A model generated the notes under the pieces. It did no database searches. It had not been told where the DNA came from and saw nothing but the letters and a program-made list of their open reading frames with translations. This document shows, piece by piece, positions 35,317 through 42,273 of a stretch of DNA of 46,255 nucleotides. Location: assembly GCA_045595795.1 (NCBI GenBank), contig JAZOBC010000046.1, positions 1 to 46,255 of the forward strand, written 5' to 3'. Source of the DNA: UMGS755 sp045595795 (GTDB taxonomy: Bacteria; Bacillota; Clostridia; UBA1381; UBA9506). The translations under genes were made by a program, and so were the position numbers. How positions within the stretch are numbered: position 1 is the first letter of the stretch; every line of letters starts with the position of its first letter.

Positions 35317-36660
35317 ATGAATAATCTAAAAGCGGGCTTTGGCCGTGTAAATATTAATCCACCGATGGGTATTTCTATTAGGGGTTATTATAAATTGCGA
35401 TATGCAGAAGCAATTTTGGACGATTTGGAAGTAAATGCACTAGCTCTTCAATGTGGAACAGATAAGGTCATTCTTATTTCTGTTGATCATTGCGGTATTG
35501 ATCAGAATCTTTCGACTGAGTTTAGACAGGCTGTATGTGAGGTAACAGGCGTTCCGGCAGATTGTATTTTTCTTTCTGCAACGCATACACATACAGCACC
35601 ACACATGACATTTTCTACTGATGATGAACTTGTTAAAGAATATGCCTGCTTCGTCAAACACAGAATTGCCGATGCGTCAAAATTTGCTGTTGACGATTTA
35701 AAAGACGCTACAATGGGTTATGGTCAGGGCAAAGCTCCTAATGTGGCCTTTATTCGCCGTTATGTTATGAAAGATGGAAGTGTTATGACCAATCCGGGAG
35801 TGAATAATCCTGATATTGTTCGTCCTGTTGGTGATACTGATGATAGTGTTAGTGTATTGCGTTTTGATAGAGAAAATGCAGAAACTATTGTTTTTGTTAA
35901 CTTTGCAAATCATCCTGATACAGTAGGTGGCAGTAAGATTTCTGCCGACTGGCCGGGTCTGTTAAGAAAAAATGTTGAAAAGATTCTTGATGGAACAAAA
36001 TGTATTTTCTTCAATGGAGCTCAAGGGGATGTAAACCATGTAAACGTTCATCCAAGACAGGGCGATTTAAATAATATGTTTATAGATTTTGATGATGTTG
36101 CACGAGGATATTCTCATGCGGAGTATGTTGCACGAGTGGTAACCGGGGGTGTTCTGCAAGCCTTTGATAAAGTGAATTATATAGATATTAATGAGCTGAT
36201 TTCAGCATATAAGATTATTGATGTACCATCAAATAGACCTGATCCCAAGGATCTTCCTGAAGCCCATCGCCTTAATAATCTACATAACGAAGGTAAAGAC
36301 AATGAAATCCCTTATGAAGGGATGATGTTGACAACTATAGTTGCCGAAGCTGCAAGAATGGTCCGTTTGGAAAATGGACCTGATGCGTTTGATATGCGCC
36401 TTTCAGCACTCGCTATAGGCCCTGTAGCAATTATTGGTATTCCTGGTGAGCCTTTTGCTGGTGTTGGAAAAGGATTGAAGGAAACTAGTGATTTTGATAT
36501 GGTTATTCCTTGTTGCTTGATGAATGGATGTGAAGGTTATTTCCCCATGCAGGACTCTTATGATGAGGGAGGATATGAGGCAAGAGGTTCGAATTTTAAG
36601 GCTGGTGTAGCAGAATTTATTATTTCCGAAGGTAAGACACTTTTGGCAAGGCTTGCATAA
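35317..36660 (+). CDS. Neutral/alkaline ceramidase-like hydrolase
   Basis: 447 residues; ATG 35317 after GGAGGGG. No signal peptide. Similar to the N-terminal domain of neutral/alkaline nonlysosomal ceramidases (PF04734): start GFGRVNINPPMG, SATHTHTAPH (about 88-97), VNFANHPDTVGG (about 193) and FNGAQGDVNHVN (about 232), which supply the zinc-binding His residues and acid/base region. True ceramidases are secreted and longer; short cytoplasmic relatives sit in catabolic modules of Firmicutes and probably cleave another amide or ester. With AtuA, DUF4387 and the symporter it may form a pathway for an amide- or ester-linked small compound. After its stop, a small CGGTC/GACCG hairpin (36687-36701) may end transcription. 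Confidence 0.8.
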   Translation: MNNLKAGFGRVNINPPMGISIRGYYKLRYAEAILDDLEVNALALQCGTDKVILISVDHCGIDQNLSTEFRQAVCEVTGVPADCIFLSATHTHTAPHMTFSTDDELVKEYACFVKHRIADASKFAVDDLKDATMGYGQGKAPNVAFIRRYVMKDGSVMTNPGVNNPDIVRPVGDTDDSVSVLRFDRENAETIVFVNFANHPDTVGGSKISADWPGLLRKNVEKILDGTKCIFFNGAQGDVNHVNVHPRQGDLNNMFIDFDDVARGYSHAEYVARVVTGGVLQAFDKVNYIDINELISAYKIIDVPSNRPDPKDLPEAHRLNNLHNEGKDNEIPYEGMMLTTIVAEAARMVRLENGPDAFDMRLSALAIGPVAIIGIPGEPFAGVGKGLKETSDFDMVIPCCLMNGCEGYFPMQDSYDEGGYEARGSNFKAGVAEFIISEGKTLLARLA

Positions 36661-36732
36661 AGCCTTAGCAATAAGAGAAAAAACCACGGTCAATAAGACC
36701 GATTTAATTGTTAGAGAATATGTTTTTGAAGT

Positions 36733-36879
36733 ACCATCCCCCTAGTTGAAGAAAATTCACGTCTTGGCTATGAGCAAGAGTTTGATTATGCTTGTTCTAA
36801 AGAACAGATTGAATGGAAGATTAAAATGGCAAAGCGTACTTTGAATGAGTAATTACTACCAATGCTCTAATTTTCCCTT
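36733..36879 (+). pseudogene. Tail remnant of a hydrolase paralogue (direct repeat, right copy)
   Basis: Matches 31018-31164. In frame it reads TIPLVEENSRLGYEQEFDYA and on to AKRTLNE, then TAA (36850-36852) where the intact gene has GAA. The few differences are nearly all synonymous, so the copy evolved as a coding gene before it was cut down. The sequence before 36733 is unrelated to the hydrolase. Confidence 0.88.
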
Positions 36880-36880
36880 C

Positions 36881-37188
36881 AAAGCTACAGGATGGCAGGA
36901 GCCACGAAGCACCGTTATCAATACCTTTTAGTGCGTTTTCAGCCGTTTTACCCAAAATTGCCAAATTACTTCCGAGTTTAGTGTTGCTTGCAATTAGTGT
37001 GGTAGCTTCTTTTGCGCTTTGTAAAGCAACACCAGCCTTCATAGTAAGTAATTCCGCTTCTGCTTGTGTTAAAACCGTAGTGACAACTAATTTTTTGGCT
37101 TTGCGGTATCTACTGTAATTGTTGCTGTTGCTTCAGCACTAAGTTCAGAAATCAAACCAGCCTTTAACATGTTAATTGATTTGTGCAT
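36881..37188 (-). pseudogene. Frameshifted, truncated small helical protein
   Basis: On the minus strand ATG (37188) encodes MHKSINMLKAGLISELSAEA followed by TATITVDTAKPK, then a stop. Adding one base in the A-run near 37095-37102 joins the frame to LVVTTVLTQAEAELLTMKAGVALQSAKEATTLIASNTKLG and on to LKGIDNGAS. The frame then crosses into the hydrolase tail copy at about 36880, so its true C-terminus is lost. It is Ala/Leu/Thr-rich and mostly helical. I do not recognise a family. One frameshift plus one truncation indicate a dead gene. Confidence 0.55.
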
Positions 37189-37298
37189 GGGGTTCCTGGG
37201 ACTTTCTCCGAAAAGTCATAGCATACGAGATGGTGTGATTGTAATTAAATTTATTGAAAACATATGTCTGTATATTTTTGATTTTAAATTGTTGAGCT

Positions 37299-37354
37299 GA
37301 ATATAGCACTTAAAAGTTGTGACGCAAATGTTACAACTTTTAAGTGCTATATTC
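37299..37354. repeat. Perfect 22-bp inverted repeat
   Basis: Arms 37299-37320 and 37333-37354 are exact complements (left arm starts GAATATAGCACTT) around 12 bases, and GAC/GTT in the loop can extend the stem. No T-run on either side. It may be a miniature mobile element end, a cruciform-type origin or a bidirectional terminator. Confidence 0.75.
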
Positions 37355-37386
37355 CATTAGTGTAAAATATTAATGTGTGACTAGGA

Positions 37387-37626
37387 ATGTGTTACAATAA
37401 TAACGCGTATAAGCGTATTTATGCTCATATTTTAGATGAAGACAGAAAAGTAAATGCTATCAAATTTGAACATTCATTCTACAATATTAATGCTGAGTTG
37501 AGAAGTGCTCAAGCTCCACAGGATGAATTGCATCAAACAGTAGATGTAACTAATTTGATTGAACAGTTAGAAAAATCGCCGGAACTATTAAAAAAATTAT
37601 CACAACTAATTATTACTAAGTTATAG
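37387..37626 (+). CDS. Small hypothetical protein
   Basis: 79 residues starting MCYNNNAYKRIYAHILDED. The middle is polar and the C-terminus (LIEQLEKSPELLKKLSQLII) is a likely amphipathic helix. AGGA touches the ATG directly, too close for normal initiation, so the start or the gene itself is uncertain. It sits between a 22-bp inverted repeat and TATTAGC repeats, in decayed mobile DNA. I do not recognise it. Confidence 0.4.
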   Translation: MCYNNNAYKRIYAHILDEDRKVNAIKFEHSFYNINAELRSAQAPQDELHQTVDVTNLIEQLEKSPELLKKLSQLIITKL

Positions 37627-37681
37627 TAAAGCGGTATAGTGCTAAAATCGGACTGAATTAGTCATTAAATAGAAACGAATT

Positions 37682-37741
37682 TATTAGCAAATTCAAAAAA
37701 CAGTTCGTTTCCTATTAGCAAGAAAGTCCTTCGGTATTAGC
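37682..37741. repeat. Three TATTAGC repeats and a GAAACGAA inverted repeat
   Basis: TATTAGC at 37682-37688, 37713-37719 and 37735-37741, and GAAACGAA (37671-37678) against TTCGTTTC (37703-37710). Similar TTAGCAA words lie before the repA remnant at the left end of the window, so this may be another element-derived iteron-like region. Confidence 0.4.
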
Positions 37742-37769
37742 GTGATATTTCAAAAAAGTGGGTTTCAAA

Positions 37770-37814
37770 TAAAAATACCACATAATCACTGAAAAGTCAG
37801 TCATTATGCGGTAT
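37770..37814 (-). terminator. Terminator of the tRNA-Arg transcript
   Basis: On the minus strand, an 18-bp stem (37814-37797 with 37792-37775, two mismatches) and a run of T starts four bases after the tRNA CCA end. Confidence 0.75.
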
Positions 37815-37817
37815 TGG

Positions 37818-37892
37818 TGGCACCCCCGGCGTGAGTCGAACACGCGATTTGCCCTTAGGAGGGGCATGTTATATCCACTTAACTATGGGGGC
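37818..37892 (-). tRNA. tRNA-Arg (anticodon CCT)
   Basis: A 75-base cloverleaf on the minus strand: acceptor GCCCCCA/CGGGGGT with a G1-U72 pair and an A7-C66 mismatch, D stem GTTA/TAAC, anticodon stem TGCCC/GGGCA with loop CTCCTAA (anticodon CCT, reading AGG), T stem GCGTG/CACGC with loop TTCGACT, discriminator G and encoded CCA. A terminator follows. The promoter at 38154-38182 is about 260 bases upstream, beyond the half tRNA. The mismatch is unusual but the fold is otherwise regular. Confidence 0.88.
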
Positions 37893-38070
37893 CTATATGA
37901 AATTTATAAAAGTTATGCACGAGCGGGCTATCCCTTATTTTTGCACGAAAAAGTGCGTCAGGGTGCCACGCAGGGTGCCAAATCCTTGCAGGATTTTTTG
38001 TAAGCTCGCGAAATCACCGTTTCTCTCGCCTTTTCGCACGTTTCCTCACACACTGCGATGGTGGAGCAAA
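37893..38070. other. Non-coding segment between the two tRNA-Arg copies
   Basis: 178 bases with no credible gene. It contains tandem GGGTGCCA (about 37961 and 37973) and a small plus-strand hairpin AAATCC/GGATTT with a T-run at 37980-37999. It looks like the edge of a lost integrative element. Confidence 0.45.
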
Positions 38071-38112
38071 CCCTTAGGAGGCGGACCCTCTATCCTGCTG
38101 AGGTACAAGCGC
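38071..38112 (-). pseudogene. 5' half of a second tRNA-Arg (CCT)
   Basis: On the minus strand GCGCTTG-TA begins a normal acceptor/D arm (CCTCAGCAGGATAGAGG), then anticodon stem TCCGC and loop CTCCTAA. The expected 3' half (GCGGA ... CAAGCGC) is missing; after CCTCCTAAGGG the sequence is unrelated. The same 11 bases, CCCTTAGGAGG on the + strand, occur at 37852-37862 in the intact tRNA and at 38071-38081 here, as expected for an attachment-site core. Confidence 0.75.
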
Positions 38113-38153
38113 AAACATGATATCATCCAAATCTATAAGTTCATGTAGATTCC

Positions 38154-38182
38154 ATTATACCATGATGGTACCTCTTTGTAAA
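38154..38182 (-). promoter_or_regulatory. Promoter of the tRNA-Arg locus
   Basis: On the minus strand TTTACA (38182-38177), 17-nt spacer, TATAAT (38159-38154). It faces the half tRNA at 38112 and, beyond it, the intact tRNA. Confidence 0.75.
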
Positions 38183-38200
38183 GCAATATTGTGAGTTTTT

Positions 38201-38950
38201 TTATGCGTTTGCAATGGTGCGCTGATATAATTGTCTTAGATGATCGAGCACCTTTTTTTCCAGTCTTGAAATATTCATTTGTGAAGTGTGCATTAGCTCT
38301 GCGATTTTTGATTGAGTTAATTCTTCATAATAGCGGTACCTGATGAACTGGCGTTCACGTTCAGGAAGCGAGTGTAGAAAGCCGTTGATAAAATCTTTAT
38401 TTTCGATAATTAAAAACTCGTTATCTTCTACACCAATGCAGTCAGAAAGCAAAACATCGCTATCATCTAAAGGCTGTTCAAGTGAACGAATCTCGTGTGT
38501 ATCGCCCCAATACATTGCTTGTGCCAGTTGCTCTTCGCTAATGCCCAAAGCAAGCGAAAGCTCTTGTTGGCTTGGAATTTTTCCTGTTTGAATCAGTTCT
38601 TCATTCCGAAGCTTAGTTGCTTTAGAAAAAATTTCATACATGCGTCTGGGCACGCGGATGCAGTTGCCCTTATCGCGAAAGAGACGCTTGATTTCACCCA
38701 AAACCGTGGGCGTAGCAAACGTTGAAAAGCGTGTGCCGCGCTGTGGGTCAAATCGTTTGACTGCGTTCATCAAGCCGATGCTGGCAGACTGATACACATC
38801 ATCATATTCCAGTCCTTTGCCCGCAAAACGTTTTGCAAGAATTTCGGTTATATAGTTGTAGCGCTGCATAATATCACTAAGAAGAGCAGGGTCTTTTGTT
38901 TCTTGGTAGCGAAGGAACAGCTGTTGCTCTTCGCCGGTCATTTTATCCAT
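38201..38950 (-). CDS. SigF/SigG/SigB-like RNA polymerase sigma factor
   Basis: 249 residues; ATG 38950 with AGGAAAG upstream. Sigma region 2 spans about 20-95 (YDDVYQSASIGLMNAVKRFDPQRGTRFSTFATPTVLGEIKRLFRD), region 3 about 105-180 (VPRRMYE... IPSQQELSLALGISEEQLAQAM) and region 4 about 195-245 (LPERERQFIRYRYYEELTQSKIAELMHTSQMNISRLEKKVL). The order and length fit the sporulation/stress group. No anti-sigma (SpoIIAB/RsbW-like) gene is next to it, so I cannot say which member it is. It lies 73 bases after the unknown membrane-anchored gene, with a terminator between and no room for a promoter, so it probably depends on read-through. Confidence 0.88.
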   Translation of the reverse strand: MDKMTGEEQQLFLRYQETKDPALLSDIMQRYNYITEILAKRFAGKGLEYDDVYQSASIGLMNAVKRFDPQRGTRFSTFATPTVLGEIKRLFRDKGNCIRVPRRMYEIFSKATKLRNEELIQTGKIPSQQELSLALGISEEQLAQAMYWGDTHEIRSLEQPLDDSDVLLSDCIGVEDNEFLIIENKDFINGFLHSLPERERQFIRYRYYEELTQSKIAELMHTSQMNISRLEKKVLDHLRQLYQRTIANA

Positions 38951-38972
38951 GTTCTTTCCTCCGCAGGGAATT

Positions 38973-39006
38973 TAAAAATCCGGCACAGTGTTTCTCTGCG
39001 CCGGAT
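38973..39006 (-). terminator. Terminator or attenuator ahead of the sigma gene
   Basis: Minus strand: ATCCGGCGCAG (39006-38996), loop AGAAACA, CTGTGCCGGAT (38988-38978), then a T-run. It ends only about 22 bases before the sigma-gene start, so it can limit sigma expression. Confidence 0.8.
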
Positions 39007-39023
39007 AGATTGCTTGTTTAGAG

Positions 39024-39659
39024 CTATTTCAACAATTCGGTTAAAACACTGACTGCATTTTCATAAACGGGCTCTAAGGGCTCTTGTTCCCCTTCGGGCA
39101 GGCGGAACAGCAAGAGGGCATATAAATCGTCATTAGAAAGTCCCATGTCAGCCAGTGCTTTGCTACCGGAGAGCTGAAAAGCCATCGGTTTCTCGTTTTG
39201 ATAGAGCACGCGGTCACCATAGGCGGCAACATCGAAGAACTCATCCAGCGGGCAAAAAGCATCTTTCTTTATCATTCTATCGTAATTCACGCGGTCAAAG
39301 ATATAAAGAACAGCTTCACGTCCGGAAAGATAAGACTCTAATGTTTGCTGATAGGCACGCATATCATCGTCTTTCATTTCTTCTGTAATAAACAAACGGC
39401 TGAAAGTAATATTTTTTTGACCGTCATTGTTAATGTCGTTGATTGCATCTTGTGGTATCACGTTGTTAAAATTTATAGTGCCTTCAGTTAAAGGCTCTGC
39501 ACTTACAAGCACAATGTTTATGTCACCATCTACCTTTTTGGGGGCACTCATCAAAAGAAAGGCACCGATGCATAGCACAACCAAAACAATAATGGTTGGA
39601 ACTTTATAATAGTACCAAAAGTTTTCTATTTTAGCTTTAAATGATTGCTTTTCCTGCAT
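39024..39659 (-). CDS. Membrane-anchored protein of unknown function
   Basis: 211 residues; ATG 39659 after GAGGTGAAAG. A short cytoplasmic start (MQEKQSFKAKIENFWYYYK) is followed by one membrane helix (about 20-38) and an extracellular domain of about 170 residues with INIVLVSAEPLTEGTINFNNVIP and a late FRLPEGEQEPLEPVYENAVSVL. I do not recognise a family; small anchored proteins of this layout beside sigma factors are common in Clostridia. It has its own promoter and shares direction with the sigma gene. Confidence 0.7.
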   Translation of the reverse strand: MQEKQSFKAKIENFWYYYKVPTIIVLVVLCIGAFLLMSAPKKVDGDINIVLVSAEPLTEGTINFNNVIPQDAINDINNDGQKNITFSRLFITEEMKDDDMRAYQQTLESYLSGREAVLYIFDRVNYDRMIKKDAFCPLDEFFDVAAYGDRVLYQNEKPMAFQLSGSKALADMGLSNDDLYALLLFRLPEGEQEPLEPVYENAVSVLTELLK

Positions 39660-39694
39660 TTTCTTTCACCTCAAAACTTGAACCGTTACCCTTT

Positions 39695-39723
39695 ATTATA
39701 CTATACTTTGAAGCGTCAGTCAA
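39695..39723 (-). promoter_or_regulatory. Sigma-A promoter of the anchored-protein gene
   Basis: Minus strand TTGACT (39723-39718), 17-nt spacer, TATAAT (39700-39695). It overlaps the 3' end of the TetR gene. Confidence 0.8.
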
Positions 39724-40315
39724 GGGATATTGTTTTTTCACGTAGAGAAATGCGCGCGACACCTTGTATGGTTAACAGGAAATATTCTGTGATGGTTTCC
39801 GGGGATTCTTTTTTTCCGTTGTCAGCCCACCATCTGATTGTTTCTACGAAGGTTGCCGTAATATGATTGATCCAAAAACTATCCGGTAGTTTCTCGCTTT
39901 TTTTAGATTGAAATAGCGGTAATTGATTTTTAACAAGCTGTATCAGGCTATTTTTAAAATATCTCAAAAACAATTCGTTATTTTGGCAAGAAAGCAATTC
40001 CAAAATATGATTATCATTTTTTTGCAAATGCTGAAACAGGTGGAGAAATACAGAATCGGGGGCATCGCAATCAAAAATATGCTTATGCTCATTTTTTTCG
40101 CGCATTGCATCGAAAACGTGGCAGAAAAGCTCTTCACATAGTTCTTTCAGCAGAAAGTCTTTTGTTTCAAAATGTGCATAGAAGGTCGCTCTGCCAACGT
40201 CGGCGCAATCAATAATTTCCCCAACGGTGATGTGGTCGAAATCCTTTTTTGATAAAAGAGTGATCAATGCGTCGAATATTGCCTGACGAGTTTTTCTTTG
40301 GCGCCGATCCATCAT
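39716..40315 (-). CDS. TetR/AcrR-family regulator
   Basis: 199 residues. ATG 40315 is preferred over an upstream ATG at 40339 because GGAGGTAAAG lies just before it. The N-terminal helix-turn-helix is typical: RQAIFDALITLLSKKDFDHITVGEIIDCADVGRATFYAHFETKDFLLKEL (about 10-60). The C-terminal part is helical and ligand-binding, with FVETIRWWADNGKKESPETITEYF near the end, a feature of the TetR_C_33-like group. It is divergent from a CDF metal-efflux gene across a palindromic operator, so it probably represses both. Confidence 0.9.
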   Translation of the reverse strand: MMDRRQRKTRQAIFDALITLLSKKDFDHITVGEIIDCADVGRATFYAHFETKDFLLKELCEELFCHVFDAMREKNEHKHIFDCDAPDSVFLHLFQHLQKNDNHILELLSCQNNELFLRYFKNSLIQLVKNQLPLFQSKKSEKLPDSFWINHITATFVETIRWWADNGKKESPETITEYFLLTIQGVARISLREKTISLD

Positions 40316-40380
40316 GGCTTTACCTCCATACAATTTCACAAAAATGTTCGGTAATGAATGGTCTGAGAATATTATATATT

Positions 40381-40441
40381 GATATTGCTATGACAATATC
40401 GGATAATGATATTGAACAATATGTTCTGTATGAAATATATT
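40381..40441 (+). promoter_or_regulatory. TetR-CDF divergent operator and CDF promoter
   Basis: GATATTG (40381-40387) and CAATATC (40394-40400) form a 20-bp inverted repeat. ATATTGAACAATAT at about 40410-40423 repeats the motif and overlaps the -35 box TTGAAC (40412-40417); TATATT (40436-40441) is the -10 with an 18-nt spacer. Two operator copies in one divergent gap fit the TetR gene at 40315. Confidence 0.7.
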
Positions 40442-40479
40442 GTATCATAAATTTGTGTAGTGGTCAACAGGAGGTTTTT

Positions 40480-41364
40480 ATGAAAACAGAAAAAAATATT
40501 TTCATCGCATTTATTTTGAATTTTGCCTTTTCAATCTTTGAATTTTTCGGGGGCATATATACAGGGAGTGTTGCCATTATGTCTGATGCGGTACATGATA
40601 TAGGCGATGCGATGAGCATTGGTCTTTCCTTTCTTTTGGAAAAAATCAGCAAGCGAAAGCCTGATGAACGCTATACGTATGGGTATATCAGATATTCTGT
40701 TTTAGGGGGTGTAGTGATGACCTTGATTCTAATGTTTGGCTCTGTGGTTATCATTTGTTATGCAATCCGCAGGATTATATCTCCTTCTACGATTCACTAC
40801 AACGGGATGATTCTTTTTGCAGTGGTGGGTATGTGTATTAACTTCTGTGCGGCAGTTGTTACGCATGGCGGTGGTTCGCTTAATCAACGAGCGGTGAATC
40901 TGCACATGTTAGAGGATGTTCTTGGTTGGGTGGTTGTACTGGTTGGTTCAATAGTCATAAAATTTGCAAATTTTGTTTTGCTTGACCCTATCATGTCCAT
41001 TTGTGTGGCGGTGTTTATTTTGGTGGGTACAATGAAGCAATTTAAGAAAATTATGAATATTTTCCTCTTAAAAACACCTAGTGGCATTTCTGTTAACAGT
41101 GTTGAGGAGCAAATCAAAAGTATTGGTGACATTTTGGACGTACATCACATTCATATTTGGAGCATAGACGGACAAAACAGCTATGCTACTATGCACGTTG
41201 TTACCAAGACAGATAGTTGCGACATCAAAGAAAAAATTCGCAGGAAACTAAGGGAGTTTGGGATATACCATGTAACCCTTGAGATGGAGTCAGAAAAGGA
41301 GCATTGTTATGAAAGAACGTGTCACGTTAGGGTTGGAATAGGGGCAGGTCACCATCATCACTAA
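40480..41364 (+). CDS. Cation diffusion facilitator (CDF) metal efflux transporter
   Basis: 294 residues; ATG 40480 after CAGGAGG. Six predicted membrane helices. Metal-site motifs SDAVHDIGDA (about residues 34-43) and NLHMLEDVLG (about 138-147) give the HxxxD/DxxxD pattern of the Zn-type CDF family. The cytoplasmic C-terminal domain (about 205-275) has HHIHIWSIDGQN. The protein ends in a Cys/His tail, CYERTCHVRVGIGAGHHHH, that may bind metal. It exports divalent metal, probably zinc or similar, and is probably induced when the divergent TetR protein is released. Confidence 0.9.
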   Translation: MKTEKNIFIAFILNFAFSIFEFFGGIYTGSVAIMSDAVHDIGDAMSIGLSFLLEKISKRKPDERYTYGYIRYSVLGGVVMTLILMFGSVVIICYAIRRIISPSTIHYNGMILFAVVGMCINFCAAVVTHGGGSLNQRAVNLHMLEDVLGWVVVLVGSIVIKFANFVLLDPIMSICVAVFILVGTMKQFKKIMNIFLLKTPSGISVNSVEEQIKSIGDILDVHHIHIWSIDGQNSYATMHVVTKTDSCDIKEKIRRKLREFGIYHVTLEMESEKEHCYERTCHVRVGIGAGHHHH

Positions 41365-41429
41365 ACTGAGTGTTATAACATTGCACCAACAGAAGATTTA
41401 ACTATGTTCGCAAAATGGTTTTCTAAAAC

Positions 41430-41458
41430 TTGACAAAGTTTGCCTCAAAGACTATACT
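41430..41458 (+). promoter_or_regulatory. Sigma-A promoter of thyX-tmk
   Basis: TTGACA (41430-41435), 17-nt spacer, TATACT (41453-41458). Confidence 0.85.
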
Positions 41459-41500
41459 TAATAGGGTAAGTATTAATTATTCGTAACGGAGGCGTTTTAA

Positions 41501-42271
41501 ATGGCACTTCATGTTGAACTCTTACAATATACCGGTGATCCGGAAAAGATTATTTCTGCTGCTGCTAAGCTCTGCTATTCAAGTTCAGGTGTAAAAGATG
41601 TTTTAGATGGCTTGGATCATGAAAAGGTAGAGAAGTTTTTAAAAATGCTTATGGATTTAGGCCATGAAAGCCCCATTGAGCATGTGAGCTTTACCTTTGG
41701 TATTGAGGGCGTGAGCCGCAGTCTACTGGCGCAGATTACCCGTCACCGCATTGCCAGCTATTCAGTTAAATCCCAGCGATATGTGAAAGAAGGCCAGTTT
41801 GAATTTATCACGCCGCCGGCCATTGCAGCCGATGAACGTGCGCTTTCGTTATATCATGACTCTATGCAGCGTGCACAGGAGACATATAATGAGCTGACAG
41901 ACATTTTATCGGCACAGTATCTGGCTGAAAATCTTGCTGTCGGCATGGCAGAGAAGCAGGCGAAAAGTCAGGCAGAGAAAAAGGCCATTGAGGATGCACG
42001 CTTTGTGCTCCCAAATGCCTGCGAAACCAAAATGATTTTAACCATGAATGCACGCAGCCTGATGAACTTTTTCCATCATCGTTGCTGCAGTCGTGCCCAG
42101 TGGGAAATTCGTGCCCTGGCTGATGAAATGCTAAAGCTTGTGCGTGAGGTTGCTCCCACACTGTTTTCCTTAGCCGGTCCTTCTTGTGTGGCAGGTCCTT
42201 GCCCTGAGGGGAAAATGAGCTGCGGAAAAGTGGCTGAGATGCGTGCAAAATATCGCAATCAGGAGGGCTGA
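41501..42271 (+). CDS. thyX: FAD-dependent thymidylate synthase
   Basis: 256 residues; ATG 41501 with GGAGGCG upstream. The ThyX signature RHRIASYSVKSQRY starts near residue 81 and holds the FAD- and dUMP-binding residues; GHESPIEHVSFTF just before it is the other family hallmark. A basic LMNFFHHRCCSRAQWEIR segment near 187 matches the FAD-binding C-terminal part. It makes dTMP from dUMP using methylene-tetrahydrofolate and NADPH, and no classical ThyA is seen here. The next gene starts two bases after its stop. Confidence 0.95.
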   Translation: MALHVELLQYTGDPEKIISAAAKLCYSSSGVKDVLDGLDHEKVEKFLKMLMDLGHESPIEHVSFTFGIEGVSRSLLAQITRHRIASYSVKSQRYVKEGQFEFITPPAIAADERALSLYHDSMQRAQETYNELTDILSAQYLAENLAVGMAEKQAKSQAEKKAIEDARFVLPNACETKMILTMNARSLMNFFHHRCCSRAQWEIRALADEMLKLVREVAPTLFSLAGPSCVAGPCPEGKMSCGKVAEMRAKYRNQEG

Positions 42272-42273
42272 TC

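Noticed and set aside
37893..38112. Group I intron in tRNA-Arg(CCT)
   Set aside because: The expected 3' exon complementary to GCGCTTG is not found downstream, and the segment is too short for a group I intron.
37806..38148. Open frames across the tRNA region on the + strand
   Set aside because: They are antisense to the tRNA and half tRNA, with no start signals.
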